From CAYRWR01 sp964428015 (lineage in GTDB: Bacteria; Spirochaetota; Brevinematia; Brevinematales; CAYRWR01): 64,000 nt of DNA. The notes below the pieces were generated by a model. That model had not been told where the DNA came from, made no database searches, and was given only the letters and a program-made list of their open reading frames with translations. Location: positions 8,811 to 72,810 of the forward strand of contig CAYRWR010000016.1 in the NCBI GenBank assembly GCA_964428015.1. The letters are read 5' to 3'. Shown here piece after piece: positions 24,975-33,625 of this stretch (positions within the stretch are counted from its first letter, which is position 1; each line of letters starts with the position of its first letter). A program made the position numbers and the translations under genes.

Positions 24975-25059
24975 GCCGGGATGGTGAAATTGGTAGACAC
25001 GTTGGACTCAAAATCCAATGGGCATTGCGCTCGTGAGGGTTCGATTCCCTCTCCCGGCA
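24975..25059 (+). tRNA. tRNA-Leu (anticodon CAA)
   Basis: The acceptor stem GCCGGGA pairs with TCCCGGC (25052-25058). The anticodon stem TTGGA/TCCAA encloses the loop CTCAAAA, so the anticodon is CAA and reads UUG. A long variable arm fits a class II leucine tRNA, and GGTTCGATTCC is the T loop. The 3' CCA is not encoded, so it must be added enzymatically. Total length is 85. Confidence 0.95.
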
Positions 25060-25095
25060 ATCCCCCTTTCTCAGGAAGGGGGATTATTCTTTTTA
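25059..25095 (+). terminator. Intrinsic terminator after tRNA-Leu
   Basis: AATCCCCCTT (25059-25068) pairs with AAGGGGGATT (25076-25085) and is followed by a T-rich run. It begins at the tRNA discriminator base. Confidence 0.8.
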
Positions 25096-25106
25096 GGAGG
25101 GTTTAA

Positions 25107-25385
25107 ATGAGTACTTCTGTGACTGAACGGCCCATGCACCCCCAGGGTGAAAAAGTCATTATGATGCACGGTTTGACCGGCCCGGAAATAAATCTGGTAG
25201 TAGATATTTTAAAAAAGAATTTTCCGGAACCCGGCAAACTGGTCTTCGCTGCTACCACCCATACCTCTCTGGAATACCAGGTAGGCCGGTGGATAGATGA
25301 TCTTTGTGAAGAAAAAAAACAGGTCCAGGAAATGATGCGGAATTACAAAAAAATTCAGCAGGAAAAGGAAAATACAGAAAAATAA
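25107..25385 (+). CDS. DUF3783-like small protein
   Basis: The 92-residue acidic protein contains HGLTGPEINLVVDILKKNFPEPGKLVFAATTHTSLEYQVGRWIDDLCEE, which fits the DUF3783 family as I recall it. Function is unknown. It has a strong AGGAGG site and lies between tRNA-Leu and the FliD-like gene. The C-terminus is a charged helix, likely coiled coil. It is predicted to be cytoplasmic. Confidence 0.6.
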   Translation: MSTSVTERPMHPQGEKVIMMHGLTGPEINLVVDILKKNFPEPGKLVFAATTHTSLEYQVGRWIDDLCEEKKQVQEMMRNYKKIQQEKENTEK

Positions 25386-25395
25386 GAGCTTTACC

Positions 25396-25425
25396 TTGAA
25401 TTTTTCCTGTAAATGACGATAAGAT
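25396..25425 (+). promoter_or_regulatory. Candidate promoter of the FliD-like gene
   Basis: TTGAAT (25396-25401), an 18-base spacer and TAAGAT (25420-25425) lie 33 bases upstream of the start. Confidence 0.4.
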
Positions 25426-25457
25426 TATATGATAGGCATTATTTATAGGAAGCCGGT

Positions 25458-27503
25458 ATGAAAAAAGGAATTACCCTTTTCCTTTCCATTTTTATTTTAT
25501 TTCAACCTCTGTTTTCCAAACCTTACATCGCCATCCCCGGCAGTAAAGACAAAGTAGATACTGAAGCCACCATTCAGGGATTACTGGAAGTAAAACAATT
25601 CCCCATCACAGCCAAAGAAAATGATATTAAAGATTATGAAATAGAAAACCGTATCATCGAAGACTTTGGCAAATATGTAAAAAAGCTGGACGATGATACC
25701 AAAGCACTGTACAACATCAAATCTCCCTTCCGCGAAATGGTAGGTGAATCCAGCGATGTAGAGATCATAGAGGCCACAGCCGACAGAAATGCCATAAAGA
25801 AAGATTATAAAGTAAAAGTCCTGCAGATAGCTCAGTCGGATTCATTTATGAGTATACCCATACCCCGAAATCAGCGCTTATCTCCCGCTAATTTTTCCAT
25901 AAAAATTGGCGAAGATATATATCAGATCCGTTTTACCGGCGGTACTATTCATCAGCTAGCCCTGGCTATCCGGGAACAAAGTGATGGCAAGATAGACACC
26001 CGCGTCATGAATGACACCAGTACTACCTCTGTACTCCAGGTCAGTGGAACAGTGACTGGTGCTAAATACAAAATGCAGTTTGAAGGTGATCTCACCCCGC
26101 TTTTTGAGACGGAACTATTGACAAAAACAATCTCACAGACCATATCCAAAAAAATTGATTTCCAACCAACCATTTCTTATTCCACTAACCGGCTTCAAGC
26201 CTCTGCTAATCAAATCATTCTGGTACCACTGAGTAAAGGAGAATTGAATCTGGAAAGTCAGCAGATCAACATTTCCAACACCACGTACTTCACTTGGTCC
26301 GGTGATGTTCAGCATCAGACAGCCCCGGTTACCCCTACTCTCAGTAATAAACCAGCTGTAAGTCTGAATATCGGAAAAATGGAAGATGTTACTGTCTCCA
26401 ATATTATAGTGGAAGGCGGAACGCTAATTCCTTTCTACCAAAAAAAATCACCGGTGAAGGTCGTAGAAATTGTCTCTAATAATAATGAAGTATTCAGCCT
26501 TATATTCCATGACGGCAGTTCACAAACATTTTCTGTGATTTCAAATGGAACTTTTCGATTTAACATGATTACCTGGACTGGAAAAAAGTTATCTAAAATC
26601 CTTTTTCAGAATCTTAATACCTATGATAAGTACCGCTTAACAGATTTTACTTTTGTCACTCCTGTGGATGATGGCGGACTCAGACCTAAAAAATATCTCT
26701 CTAAAGCCTGTGATTCTATCTTTACCATCGATGGAGTACAAATCATCCGTGATAAAAACTCTGTGGAAGATGTGATTGACGGTCTGGTTATTTACCTGAA
26801 GAAAGCAAGTGATAAAGAAGTGGATTTGAAAATAGACCACAATTACAAACTGGTTATGGATAGTATCCTGGAATGGGTAAATACTTATAATCAGGTAATG
26901 GAATATCTCAGCATTATTACCAAACCCAATCTGGATAGGACTCCGCTTCATGAAAAAGCGGAAAAAGATCAAAAAATCGGCCTGTATCAGGCGGAAAGCA
27001 GTTTTACCTCATTACATAATAAACTCAGATTAGCTGTAATGAATAGTTATCAGACCGATTACGGCCGGGAACTGGCTCTCATGGATCAAATTGGGATTTT
27101 TACCAAAGAAGCAGGCAGTTTTAATGCCAGCTCAGATGTATGGGAAAGCACCCGCATGGGACTTTTGAATGTTGACGCGGATAAATTGAATAATAAACTG
27201 GTCACACAATTTGACGGAGTCAAACAGCTCTTCGCCAATGCCAAAGACGGCAGTTTTACCGGTGTGGGTTGGGAAATAAACCAGACTTTGAGACTTCCTC
27301 TGGGTGCAGCCGGATTTCTGAACAATAAACAAAAGAACAATGAAAATAAAATCAAAGACATGAAAAAAACGGTGGCAAAACTGAAAGAAGATCTTAAAGA
27401 CTATGAAATGCAGCTCCGTATTCAATACGGGAAGCTGAATCAGACCATAAATCAGACAGATAAGCAAAAAGAATACTGGAATAACGTCAACAAGAACAAT
27501 TAA
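25458..27503 (+). CDS. fliD: FliD-like flagellar cap protein with an N-terminal signal peptide
   Basis: Residues 20-190 match the spirochaete FliD N-terminal region (IAIPGSKDKVD, YNIKSPFREMVGESSD, VKVLQIAQSDSFMSIPI, IRFTGGTIHQLALAI, then a Leu-rich strand). The C-terminal 250 residues follow FliD_C (LALMDQIGIFTKEAG, LNVDADKLNNKLVTQFDGVKQLFA, and a final coiled coil ending KLNQTINQTDKQ). The length of 681 fits spirochaete FliD. Unusually, it starts with MKKGITLFLSIFILFQPLFS, a clear Sec signal peptide. FliD is normally exported by the flagellar type III apparatus without a cleaved signal. Either this organism sends FliD to the periplasm by Sec, or this is a paralogue reused as a periplasmic or surface protein. 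No other flagellar gene is adjacent. Confidence 0.75.
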   Translation: MKKGITLFLSIFILFQPLFSKPYIAIPGSKDKVDTEATIQGLLEVKQFPITAKENDIKDYEIENRIIEDFGKYVKKLDDDTKALYNIKSPFREMVGESSDVEIIEATADRNAIKKDYKVKVLQIAQSDSFMSIPIPRNQRLSPANFSIKIGEDIYQIRFTGGTIHQLALAIREQSDGKIDTRVMNDTSTTSVLQVSGTVTGAKYKMQFEGDLTPLFETELLTKTISQTISKKIDFQPTISYSTNRLQASANQIILVPLSKGELNLESQQINISNTTYFTWSGDVQHQTAPVTPTLSNKPAVSLNIGKMEDVTVSNIIVEGGTLIPFYQKKSPVKVVEIVSNNNEVFSLIFHDGSSQTFSVISNGTFRFNMITWTGKKLSKILFQNLNTYDKYRLTDFTFVTPVDDGGLRPKKYLSKACDSIFTIDGVQIIRDKNSVEDVIDGLVIYLKKASDKEVDLKIDHNYKLVMDSILEWVNTYNQVMEYLSIITKPNLDRTPLHEKAEKDQKIGLYQAESSFTSLHNKLRLAVMNSYQTDYGRELALMDQIGIFTKEAGSFNASSDVWESTRMGLLNVDADKLNNKLVTQFDGVKQLFANAKDGSFTGVGWEINQTLRLPLGAAGFLNNKQKNNENKIKDMKKTVAKLKEDLKDYEMQLRIQYGKLNQTINQTDKQKEYWNNVNKNN

Positions 27504-27566
27504 CTTCTCTCTTTTAACTATTATTTTTCAGATGACATCACCTTTTAATATTTTCCTAGCTATGAG

Positions 27567-27594
27567 TTGACATTTCATCTAAATAAAGTAAAAT
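27567..27594 (+). promoter_or_regulatory. Sigma70 promoter of the ABC permease operon
   Basis: TTGACA (27567-27572), a 16-base spacer and TAAAAT (27589-27594) lie 46 bases upstream of the first permease start. Confidence 0.7.
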
Positions 27595-27639
27595 ATGTTC
27601 TAATCCGTATAAATCCTGAAAAATATTGGAGGGTGTGAC

Positions 27640-29319
27640 ATGGCTGAGAAAGTAGCCAAGATTGACAACAAGAAGTATCAGAGAGAACGCCGGCTTAAAG
27701 AAGCCATTGCTGCCCTGGGATTTCTACTTCCCAATTTTACCGGTTTTTTAATTATCACCTTCCTTCCTATTTTCTCGACTTTTCTGCTTTCTTTTACCCA
27801 GTGGGATGGATCTTCACAGGCTAGTAAATCACAGATAAAAGTCCAGTTTACTACTTCCCAACCCGTAGCAGATAATATTCCTTTTCCCGAAAAAGCCAAA
27901 ATAGTCTATGTCAGAGGTCAGAAAGAATTCTGGCAGAAAGACATCACCCTTCCCTATATCCTTAAACAGGATATTAAGATTAGTGAAAAAAATTCTACAG
28001 TAGGTATTTCAGATATTCTTACGCTTAAAGAATGGAATTATGACCCTACTGCCCAGATTTTAGAAATACCTTCCAATGAACAGCTCCTGGCCCTTAGTGA
28101 CAAATATCAGCTGGGTATAAAAAATGAAGACCTTGAATTCATTCAGCCGGGTAAGGTGTTTTTTGACCAGAACGCTCTTATAAAAATAAATCCCCGTCTG
28201 GCTGAGCCGGTACCCGGGATAGCTAAAAACCTGGTGATAGACATGACCACACCTGGAAAAGAATTAGGTGTGGTGTCGGGGTCTCCTGATCAGGAAATCG
28301 TAATACCTAAGGGTACTATTATTTTAGCTGATGTATTTATCAACACGGTAGTTTCCATAGAAACTCAAAAAATTGAATTTGCTATGTCTACAGCAGAGTC
28401 AAAGAAACCCCTTATCCTTAAAGATAAACAGGAATCAAAAAACATTGAACTCATCGCTTCAGCTAACGGCAGACTTTTCACCAATGAACCTAAAAAACTC
28501 AGCTCTTTCCTTACTTTTGTGGGATTCCCGGAAAACGTGACTCCTGAAGTGAAATTCATCACCAAACAGGGAAATGATGGTATAAAATGGGTTGGTTTTA
28601 AAAATTACCAGAAGATTTTATTTACCGATACCCGCTTTAAAGACTATCTGCTCAATACACTGTTCTTCCTGGTAATTGTCCCCATAGGAATGGCGGTTTC
28701 TCTGATTCTGGCCCTGGCCATGAACCAGCCGCTCAAGGGTATTGTTGCCTTCCGTGTGTTATACTTCCTGCCTGTTATTTCCAATATCGTAGCTGTTGCC
28801 CTGGTATGGAGATGGATTCTTAATTCAGACTATGGAATGTTGAACCAGGCGTTGCGCTTTATCGGTATTGAAAACCCGCCCCAGTGGTTCTCCAATGAAT
28901 GGTGGGCCCGTATTGCTATTGTCATTGTAGAAGTCTGGAAGGGCGCCGGTTACAATATGATGCTTTATCTGGCCGGTCTGCAGGGTATACCTCATTACCT
29001 CTATGAAGCCGCTGAAATTGACGGCGCTTCACCTATGCAGCAGTTCTGGAATATTACCTGGCCATTATTAGGGCCAACCAATTTCTTTGTCCTCATTATG
29101 GGAGTCATAGGAGGGTTCCAGGCTTTTGGAACGCAGTATGTGCTGACCAATGGAGGGCCCAAAGGAGCTACTACCACTATAGTGTACTACATTTATAATA
29201 ATGCATTCCAGTGGAGTAAAATGGGATACGCCACTGCGATATCTGTCATCCTGTTTATTTTTGTAATGATCATCACTGCCATACAGTGGAAAGTGAATGA
29301 AGGCAAAGTAGAATACTAA
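27640..29319 (+). CDS. Sugar-type ABC transporter permease (MalF/UgpA-like) with a large extracytoplasmic insertion
   Basis: The 559-residue protein is about 260 residues longer than typical MalF/UgpA permeases (about 295). It has one N-terminal membrane helix (about 27-50), then a soluble, beta-rich insertion of about 270 residues (about 60-330), then the usual five-helix core ending in EGKVEY. The EAA loop is EAAEIDGASPMQQFWNITWPLL, the site that contacts the ATPase. The insertion is not a pore element and should sit in the periplasm, where it could contact the binding protein. E. coli MalF also has a large periplasmic loop, but between later helices. Neither a binding protein nor an ATPase gene is beside it. 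RBS GGAGG precedes the start. Confidence 0.85.
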   Translation: MAEKVAKIDNKKYQRERRLKEAIAALGFLLPNFTGFLIITFLPIFSTFLLSFTQWDGSSQASKSQIKVQFTTSQPVADNIPFPEKAKIVYVRGQKEFWQKDITLPYILKQDIKISEKNSTVGISDILTLKEWNYDPTAQILEIPSNEQLLALSDKYQLGIKNEDLEFIQPGKVFFDQNALIKINPRLAEPVPGIAKNLVIDMTTPGKELGVVSGSPDQEIVIPKGTIILADVFINTVVSIETQKIEFAMSTAESKKPLILKDKQESKNIELIASANGRLFTNEPKKLSSFLTFVGFPENVTPEVKFITKQGNDGIKWVGFKNYQKILFTDTRFKDYLLNTLFFLVIVPIGMAVSLILALAMNQPLKGIVAFRVLYFLPVISNIVAVALVWRWILNSDYGMLNQALRFIGIENPPQWFSNEWWARIAIVIVEVWKGAGYNMMLYLAGLQGIPHYLYEAAEIDGASPMQQFWNITWPLLGPTNFFVLIMGVIGGFQAFGTQYVLTNGGPKGATTTIVYYIYNNAFQWSKMGYATAISVILFIFVMIITAIQWKVNEGKVEY

Positions 29320-29331
29320 AGGAGAAAGTGA

Positions 29332-30471
29332 ATGGCCACAGCAAAAATCACCACAGCAACCAAGACCCTGACACTACAGGAACAAAGAAAGCGTGACCTT
29401 CGGATAAAAAATACCATAGCGTATATTATCCTGAGTATTTTCTCCGTGATCTTTTTTCTACCCTTCCTGTATACAGTTGTGACATCTTTTAAAATCAAGC
29501 AGAATGTGTTTGATGGAAAATTTTTACCTAATCCTGTAATCAAGCCGCTGTTTTGGAATTATTTCGGGAGAGAAATTTTATCCGAAGATAACTCCAATCC
29601 TATTGTCCTGGAAATCAGCAAGGACAATCCTGATTCATCGGTGTTAAAAGTACTCATAAAGAAACCCTTACCCAACATTGATTCAGCCAAGAATCTCAAA
29701 GCTGAAATTGCTAAACAAGTTGAAAGTACCACCCCTAATTGGACTAAAGCCAAAGAAATAAACGAAGTCTTTAGAAATGATATCAAAGGCATAGATTATG
29801 ATGGTGCTATGTTTGCCGGTTCTTCGCCGGGAAGTATTCCGCTTTTCGGTCAATATTACATAAACTCCATTTTTGTAGGGATAATGATTACCTTCCTGCA
29901 GCTTTTGACTTGTTCTTTAGCAGCTTTTGCCTTTGCCCGTTTAAGATGGCCGGGAAGAGACACGATCTTTTTGTCCTATCTGGGCACAATGATGATCCCG
30001 GGTGTGGTCATGATGATTCCTGTGTTTATCCTGTTTAAATGGCTCAAAATAACTGATACTTACGCTGCTATTATTTTACCTGCCGCGTTCTCAGCTTATG
30101 GGACGTTTATGCTCAGACAATACTTTATGACTATCCCCGCCGCTCTGGAAGAAGCTGCCGTCATCGATGGAGCTACCAAACTGCAGATCCTCACTACAGT
30201 AATCCTGCCCCTTTCCAAGACAGCTCTGGCTACCCTGGGTATTTTCGTATTCTTGTTTGCATGGAATGACTTTATGTGGCCTTTGATTGTAATTAACCGC
30301 CCTGAAAGAAAAACCCTGCCTATAGGACTACAGGCCTTTATTTCAGATTACGGCTCACAATGGCACTTGTTGATGTCAGCATCCATCATTGTACTTCTGC
30401 CTTTGATCATCATCTATGTTTTTGGTCAAAAGTTTATTACAAAAGGGATTGTGATGACAGGGATCAAATAA
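29332..30471 (+). CDS. Sugar-type ABC transporter permease (MalG/UgpE-like) with an extracytoplasmic insertion
   Basis: The 379-residue partner of the preceding permease lies 12 bases downstream. After the first membrane helix (about 25-50) comes an insertion of about 105 residues (FFGREILSEDNSN to FAGSSPGSIPLFGQ) before the standard core. The EAA loop is EEAAVIDGATKLQILTTVILPL. Ordinary members are about 275-300 residues, so both subunits have grown at the same topological position, which suggests a composite periplasmic structure. The substrate is unknown; oligosaccharide or glycerol-phosphate type is usual for the family. Confidence 0.85.
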   Translation: MATAKITTATKTLTLQEQRKRDLRIKNTIAYIILSIFSVIFFLPFLYTVVTSFKIKQNVFDGKFLPNPVIKPLFWNYFGREILSEDNSNPIVLEISKDNPDSSVLKVLIKKPLPNIDSAKNLKAEIAKQVESTTPNWTKAKEINEVFRNDIKGIDYDGAMFAGSSPGSIPLFGQYYINSIFVGIMITFLQLLTCSLAAFAFARLRWPGRDTIFLSYLGTMMIPGVVMMIPVFILFKWLKITDTYAAIILPAAFSAYGTFMLRQYFMTIPAALEEAAVIDGATKLQILTTVILPLSKTALATLGIFVFLFAWNDFMWPLIVINRPERKTLPIGLQAFISDYGSQWHLLMSASIIVLLPLIIIYVFGQKFITKGIVMTGIK

Positions 30472-30490
30472 ATTTTTAAAAAAGAATATT

Positions 30491-30528
30491 AAAAAAGAGA
30501 CTGTTGAAAAACAGTCTCTTTTTTTTTA
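30491..30528. terminator. Bidirectional terminator between the permease operon and the ctpA operon
   Basis: AAAAAAGAGACTGTT (30491-30505), loop GAAA, AACAGTCTCTTTTTT (30510-30524), with a T-run on either strand. The minus-strand gene ends at 30526, inside the plus-strand T tail. Confidence 0.9.
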
Positions 30529-30993
30529 CAAATATTTTTGCATAGCAGTTTCGTCACAATGTTGGAGACTGGGACAGGATTGACAATCTTTCCAGATTTT
30601 CTCCGGGAACAATTCCTTATTGACTATTTCATAGTTTATCTTCAGGAAAAAATCCACACTCCTGGTGAGGACAAATACTTTGGAAATATTTCTGCTTTTA
30701 ATGATTGATTCTGTAAATAGTACCAGTTGAGAACCCAACCCTTTACCTTGAAATCGGCTATCAATTACCAACGATCTTATCTCTGCCAGGTTTTCAGAAT
30801 ACTGATGAATAGCAGCAGTTCCGATAATTTTATGGCTATGTTGGATGAGACAAAAATCATGGATATGTTGCTTGATATTATCCATACTGCGTGGCAGTAT
30901 TTGGTTTTTTTTGGCGAAATCACTTAACAGTTCAAAAATCAGATCGATATGGGAAATGTCGGCTTGAATATATTCAAAATTATCAGAGAGCAC
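30526..30993 (-). CDS. Short N-acetylglutamate synthase-like GNAT protein
   Basis: The 155-residue GNAT domain has IIGTAAIHQYSENLAEIRSLVID, RFQGKGLGSQLV (acetyl-CoA pyrophosphate loop) and a Cys-rich tail with IWKDCQSCP and CDETA. The K-D-C-x-x-C-P and C-D-E pattern is typical of short, kinase-less NAGS (the ArgA-like enzyme of arginine synthesis), which acetylates glutamate. It overlaps the thioredoxin gene by 11 bases at the end of the operon. No other arginine gene is nearby. Confidence 0.7.
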   Translation of the reverse strand: MLSDNFEYIQADISHIDLIFELLSDFAKKNQILPRSMDNIKQHIHDFCLIQHSHKIIGTAAIHQYSENLAEIRSLVIDSRFQGKGLGSQLVLFTESIIKSRNISKVFVLTRSVDFFLKINYEIVNKELFPEKIWKDCQSCPSLQHCDETAMQKYL

Positions 30994-31294
30994 GTTCCAC
31001 CATTTCTTTTATTTTAGCTTTAGGAACCGCTCCCACTAGTTTTTCAAACACTTTACCGTCTTTAAAAAGTATCAAAGTAGGTATACCAGTGATAGCGAAT
31101 TCAGAGGGAGTACTCTGATTGGAGTCTACATCCATTTTAGCGACTTTTATTTTCCCACTATATTCTTCTGCGATTTGCTCTACTATTGGGCCCACCATTC
31201 TACAGGGAGCACACCAAGCTGCCCAGAAATCCACCAATACCGGGAGATCTGACTTTAGCACATCTTTTTCAAAGCTACTATCAGTAATATCCAT
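30983..31294 (-). CDS. trxA: Thioredoxin
   Basis: The 103-residue protein has the active site WCAPC (Cys28, Cys31), cis-Pro in ITGIPTLILFKDG and the length of a free-standing thioredoxin. It reduces disulfides in the cytoplasm using thioredoxin reductase. It lies 25 bases downstream of lptB in the same operon, and its end overlaps the NAGS-like gene, so translation is likely coupled. Confidence 0.95.
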   Translation of the reverse strand: MDITDSSFEKDVLKSDLPVLVDFWAAWCAPCRMVGPIVEQIAEEYSGKIKVAKMDVDSNQSTPSEFAITGIPTLILFKDGKVFEKLVGAVPKAKIKEMVERAL

Positions 31295-31319
31295 TTTACA
31301 TTACCTCCTATTGTGAGAA

Positions 31320-32087
31320 CTACATATTGAAATCATGTCCAAGATACAATCTCTTGGCTTCTTCATTTTGAGTCAATTCCTCTGATGTCCCACTGACAAA
31401 AATCTTACCTTCATGAATGATATAAGCACGATCCGTGATTTTCAAAGTTTCACGTACATTATGGTCAGTTATTAAAATTCCCAGTCCGCGTTCATTTTTA
31501 AGATGAAGAATGATTTTTTGAATATCAGCTATGGCTATGGGGTCAATACCGGTAAAAGGCTCATCTAATAAAAGAAAGCGCGGTTTAATGGCCAGAATGC
31601 GTGCCACTTCTGTTCTTCGTTTTTCACCACCGGACAGAGTGTATGCCATCTGTTGACGGATTTTTTCCAGTCCCAACTCTTCTATGAGCTGATTGGTGGT
31701 CTGCTCAATTTCATCCTCTTGTTTGCCCTGGATGTCCAGCACGGATCGGATATTATCTTCTACTGTCAGCTTTCTAAAAATAGATGTTTCCTGGGGTAAG
31801 TAACCGATTCCCATTCTAGCTCTCAGATACATTGGGAAATTGACAATATTTTCACCATCCAGCAATACCCGTCCGGCATTGGGTTTAATCAAACCTACTA
31901 TCATATAAAAAGTAGTGGTTTTTCCAGCTCCGTTAGGCCCTAACAGACCAACTACTTCCCCCTGCTGTACATGGAAGTTTACACCTCTCACTACAGTCTG
32001 TTTTCCGTAGTTTTTCTCCAGATTATCAGCTACAATACCCTGTTTCGTAATAAAACTGGAAATGTCTTCCTGTTTGTTTATCTGCAT
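31320..32087 (-). CDS. lptB: LPS export ABC transporter ATP-binding protein LptB
   Basis: The 255-residue ATPase has Walker A GPNGAGKTT, signature TLSGGEKRR, Walker B RFLLLDEPF and the D-loop and switch His in ITDHNVRETL. YLPQETSIFRKLTVEDNI and DHNVRETLKITDRAYII are characteristic of LptB, which powers lipopolysaccharide extraction from the inner membrane with LptFG. The LptF, LptG, LptC and LptA genes are not adjacent. An N-terminal extension of about 15 residues precedes the core. Its presence indicates an outer membrane with LPS or a similar lipid. The gene lies 9 bases after accD. Confidence 0.95.
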   Translation of the reverse strand: MQINKQEDISSFITKQGIVADNLEKNYGKQTVVRGVNFHVQQGEVVGLLGPNGAGKTTTFYMIVGLIKPNAGRVLLDGENIVNFPMYLRARMGIGYLPQETSIFRKLTVEDNIRSVLDIQGKQEDEIEQTTNQLIEELGLEKIRQQMAYTLSGGEKRRTEVARILAIKPRFLLLDEPFTGIDPIAIADIQKIILHLKNERGLGILITDHNVRETLKITDRAYIIHEGKIFVSGTSEELTQNEEAKRLYLGHDFNM

Positions 32088-32096
32088 TAGGTCCCC

Positions 32097-32939
32097 TTAG
32101 TGCTGGGTAAAATTGATGAGGTCTGCCAGTAATGTTTTCATCTTAGTTCTTTCACAGATTACATCTACAAAACCGTGTTCCATCAAAAACTTGGATTTCT
32201 GGAAGCCTGCAGGTAATTTTTGCCGGATGGAACCTTCGATTACTCTAGGTCCGGCAAACCCTATAAGTGCATCCGGTTCTGCAACAATAAAATCGCCTAA
32301 CATGGCAAAAGAGGCAGTCACACCACCAGTAGTCGGGTTTGTTAATACTGCGACATATAATCCGCCATTATCCGAGTGTTTCTTCAAAGCAGCAGAGGTT
32401 TTAGCCATTTGCATCAAGGATAAAATTCCTTCATGCATACGTGCGCCCCCTGAGGCGGTGAAGATTATTACAGGACGATGGTTTTTATCTGCGTTTTCTA
32501 TGGCCAAAGTGATCTTTTCTCCTACCACCGAGCCCATACTACCACCTAAAAATGAAAAATCCATTACTGCAATTTCTACAGGATGTCCATCCAGTTTACC
32601 ATATCCGGTGACTACTGCTTCATTTAACTTTGTCTTCTCCATGGCACTTTCTACTCTGGATCCATAGAGACTTTTACCATCATTAAAACTTAGTGGGTCT
32701 ACCGAAACTATATCTTTATTGGTTTCAATGAAGGTACCCTGATCTATCAAACTATGAATCCTTTCATAGGCCGATAATCTGTCGTGAAAACCACAATGGG
32801 TACAGACCCTTAAATTATCTTCCCAGTCTTTGTTGTAGATTATGGTATTACATTGAGGACACTTGTGCCATAATCCTTCCTGGATTTTTAGACTATCACC
32901 TTTTTTCATACTATATTTAGGTTTAACAAACCAGGCCAT
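32097..32939 (-). CDS. accD: Acetyl-CoA carboxylase carboxyltransferase subunit beta
   Basis: The 280-residue protein has an N-terminal Cys4 zinc ribbon (Cys27, Cys30, Cys46, Cys49) and the crotonase-fold carboxyltransferase core with FTASGGARMHEG and NPTTGGVTASFAMLGD. With the alpha subunit it transfers carboxyl from biotin to acetyl-CoA to give malonyl-CoA, the extender unit for fatty acid and polyketide synthesis. accA is not adjacent. The ATG is followed by a typical AccD start, and the gene lies between deoC and lptB in one operon. Confidence 0.95.
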   Translation of the reverse strand: MAWFVKPKYSMKKGDSLKIQEGLWHKCPQCNTIIYNKDWEDNLRVCTHCGFHDRLSAYERIHSLIDQGTFIETNKDIVSVDPLSFNDGKSLYGSRVESAMEKTKLNEAVVTGYGKLDGHPVEIAVMDFSFLGGSMGSVVGEKITLAIENADKNHRPVIIFTASGGARMHEGILSLMQMAKTSAALKKHSDNGGLYVAVLTNPTTGGVTASFAMLGDFIVAEPDALIGFAGPRVIEGSIRQKLPAGFQKSKFLMEHGFVDVICERTKMKTLLADLINFTQH

Positions 32940-32956
32940 GTATTTACCTCCAGTGC

Positions 32957-33625
32957 TTAACTGATGTTATTCCATTCTTTCATTAATTGTACTGAACTGC
33001 TGGTACCTATTCTGTCGGCCCCTGCTTCAATCAGTGACAAAGCCAAATCCAGGGATCTTATGCCACCGGATGCTTTGATACGCAGGGATTCCGGCGCTTC
33101 TTTTCTAAGTAATTGAATATCTTCCACTGCTGCGCCTCCGGTACTAAAACCGGTGGATGTTTTTACAAAATCTGCGCCCGCATCACAACAAATATCCACA
33201 GCCATCCTTTTCTCATTATTATCCAATAAAGCAGTCTCAATTATAACTTTGAGGATTTTATCACCTATTCTTTTTTTGCAGCTCTGAATCTCGTCTAAGA
33301 TATAGTTATAATGTTTATCTTTAAAAAAACCTACATTCATAACCATGTCTAATTCATGTGCTCCCATTTGTATACACTTTTCAGCCTGTATAGCTTTGAC
33401 TTCTGATAAATCAGCACCCAGGGGAAAGCCAATAACACTACAAACTTTAATGCTACGCCCCTGTAAGTACTCTGAGCATGTTTTAATCCACACTGGATTT
33501 ACACAGACTGTAACAAAAGAATGCTGAACAGCTTCTTCACATAACTTTATGATATCACTTTCAATAGCATTAGCTCTTAACAGAGTGTGATCTATATATC
33601 GGTTAAGATTATTTAGTGTCTTCAT
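32957..33625 (-). CDS. deoC: Deoxyribose-phosphate aldolase
   Basis: The 222-residue class I aldolase has IDHTLLRANA at the start, the Schiff-base lysine in FVKTSTGF, and GGIRSLDLALSLIEAGADRIG. It cleaves 2-deoxyribose 5-phosphate to glyceraldehyde 3-phosphate and acetaldehyde in nucleoside salvage. It overlaps the 3' end of the protease gene by 17 bases. Other nucleoside-catabolic genes are not nearby. Confidence 0.95.
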   Translation of the reverse strand: MKTLNNLNRYIDHTLLRANAIESDIIKLCEEAVQHSFVTVCVNPVWIKTCSEYLQGRSIKVCSVIGFPLGADLSEVKAIQAEKCIQMGAHELDMVMNVGFFKDKHYNYILDEIQSCKKRIGDKILKVIIETALLDNNEKRMAVDICCDAGADFVKTSTGFSTGGAAVEDIQLLRKEAPESLRIKASGGIRSLDLALSLIEAGADRIGTSSSVQLMKEWNNIS

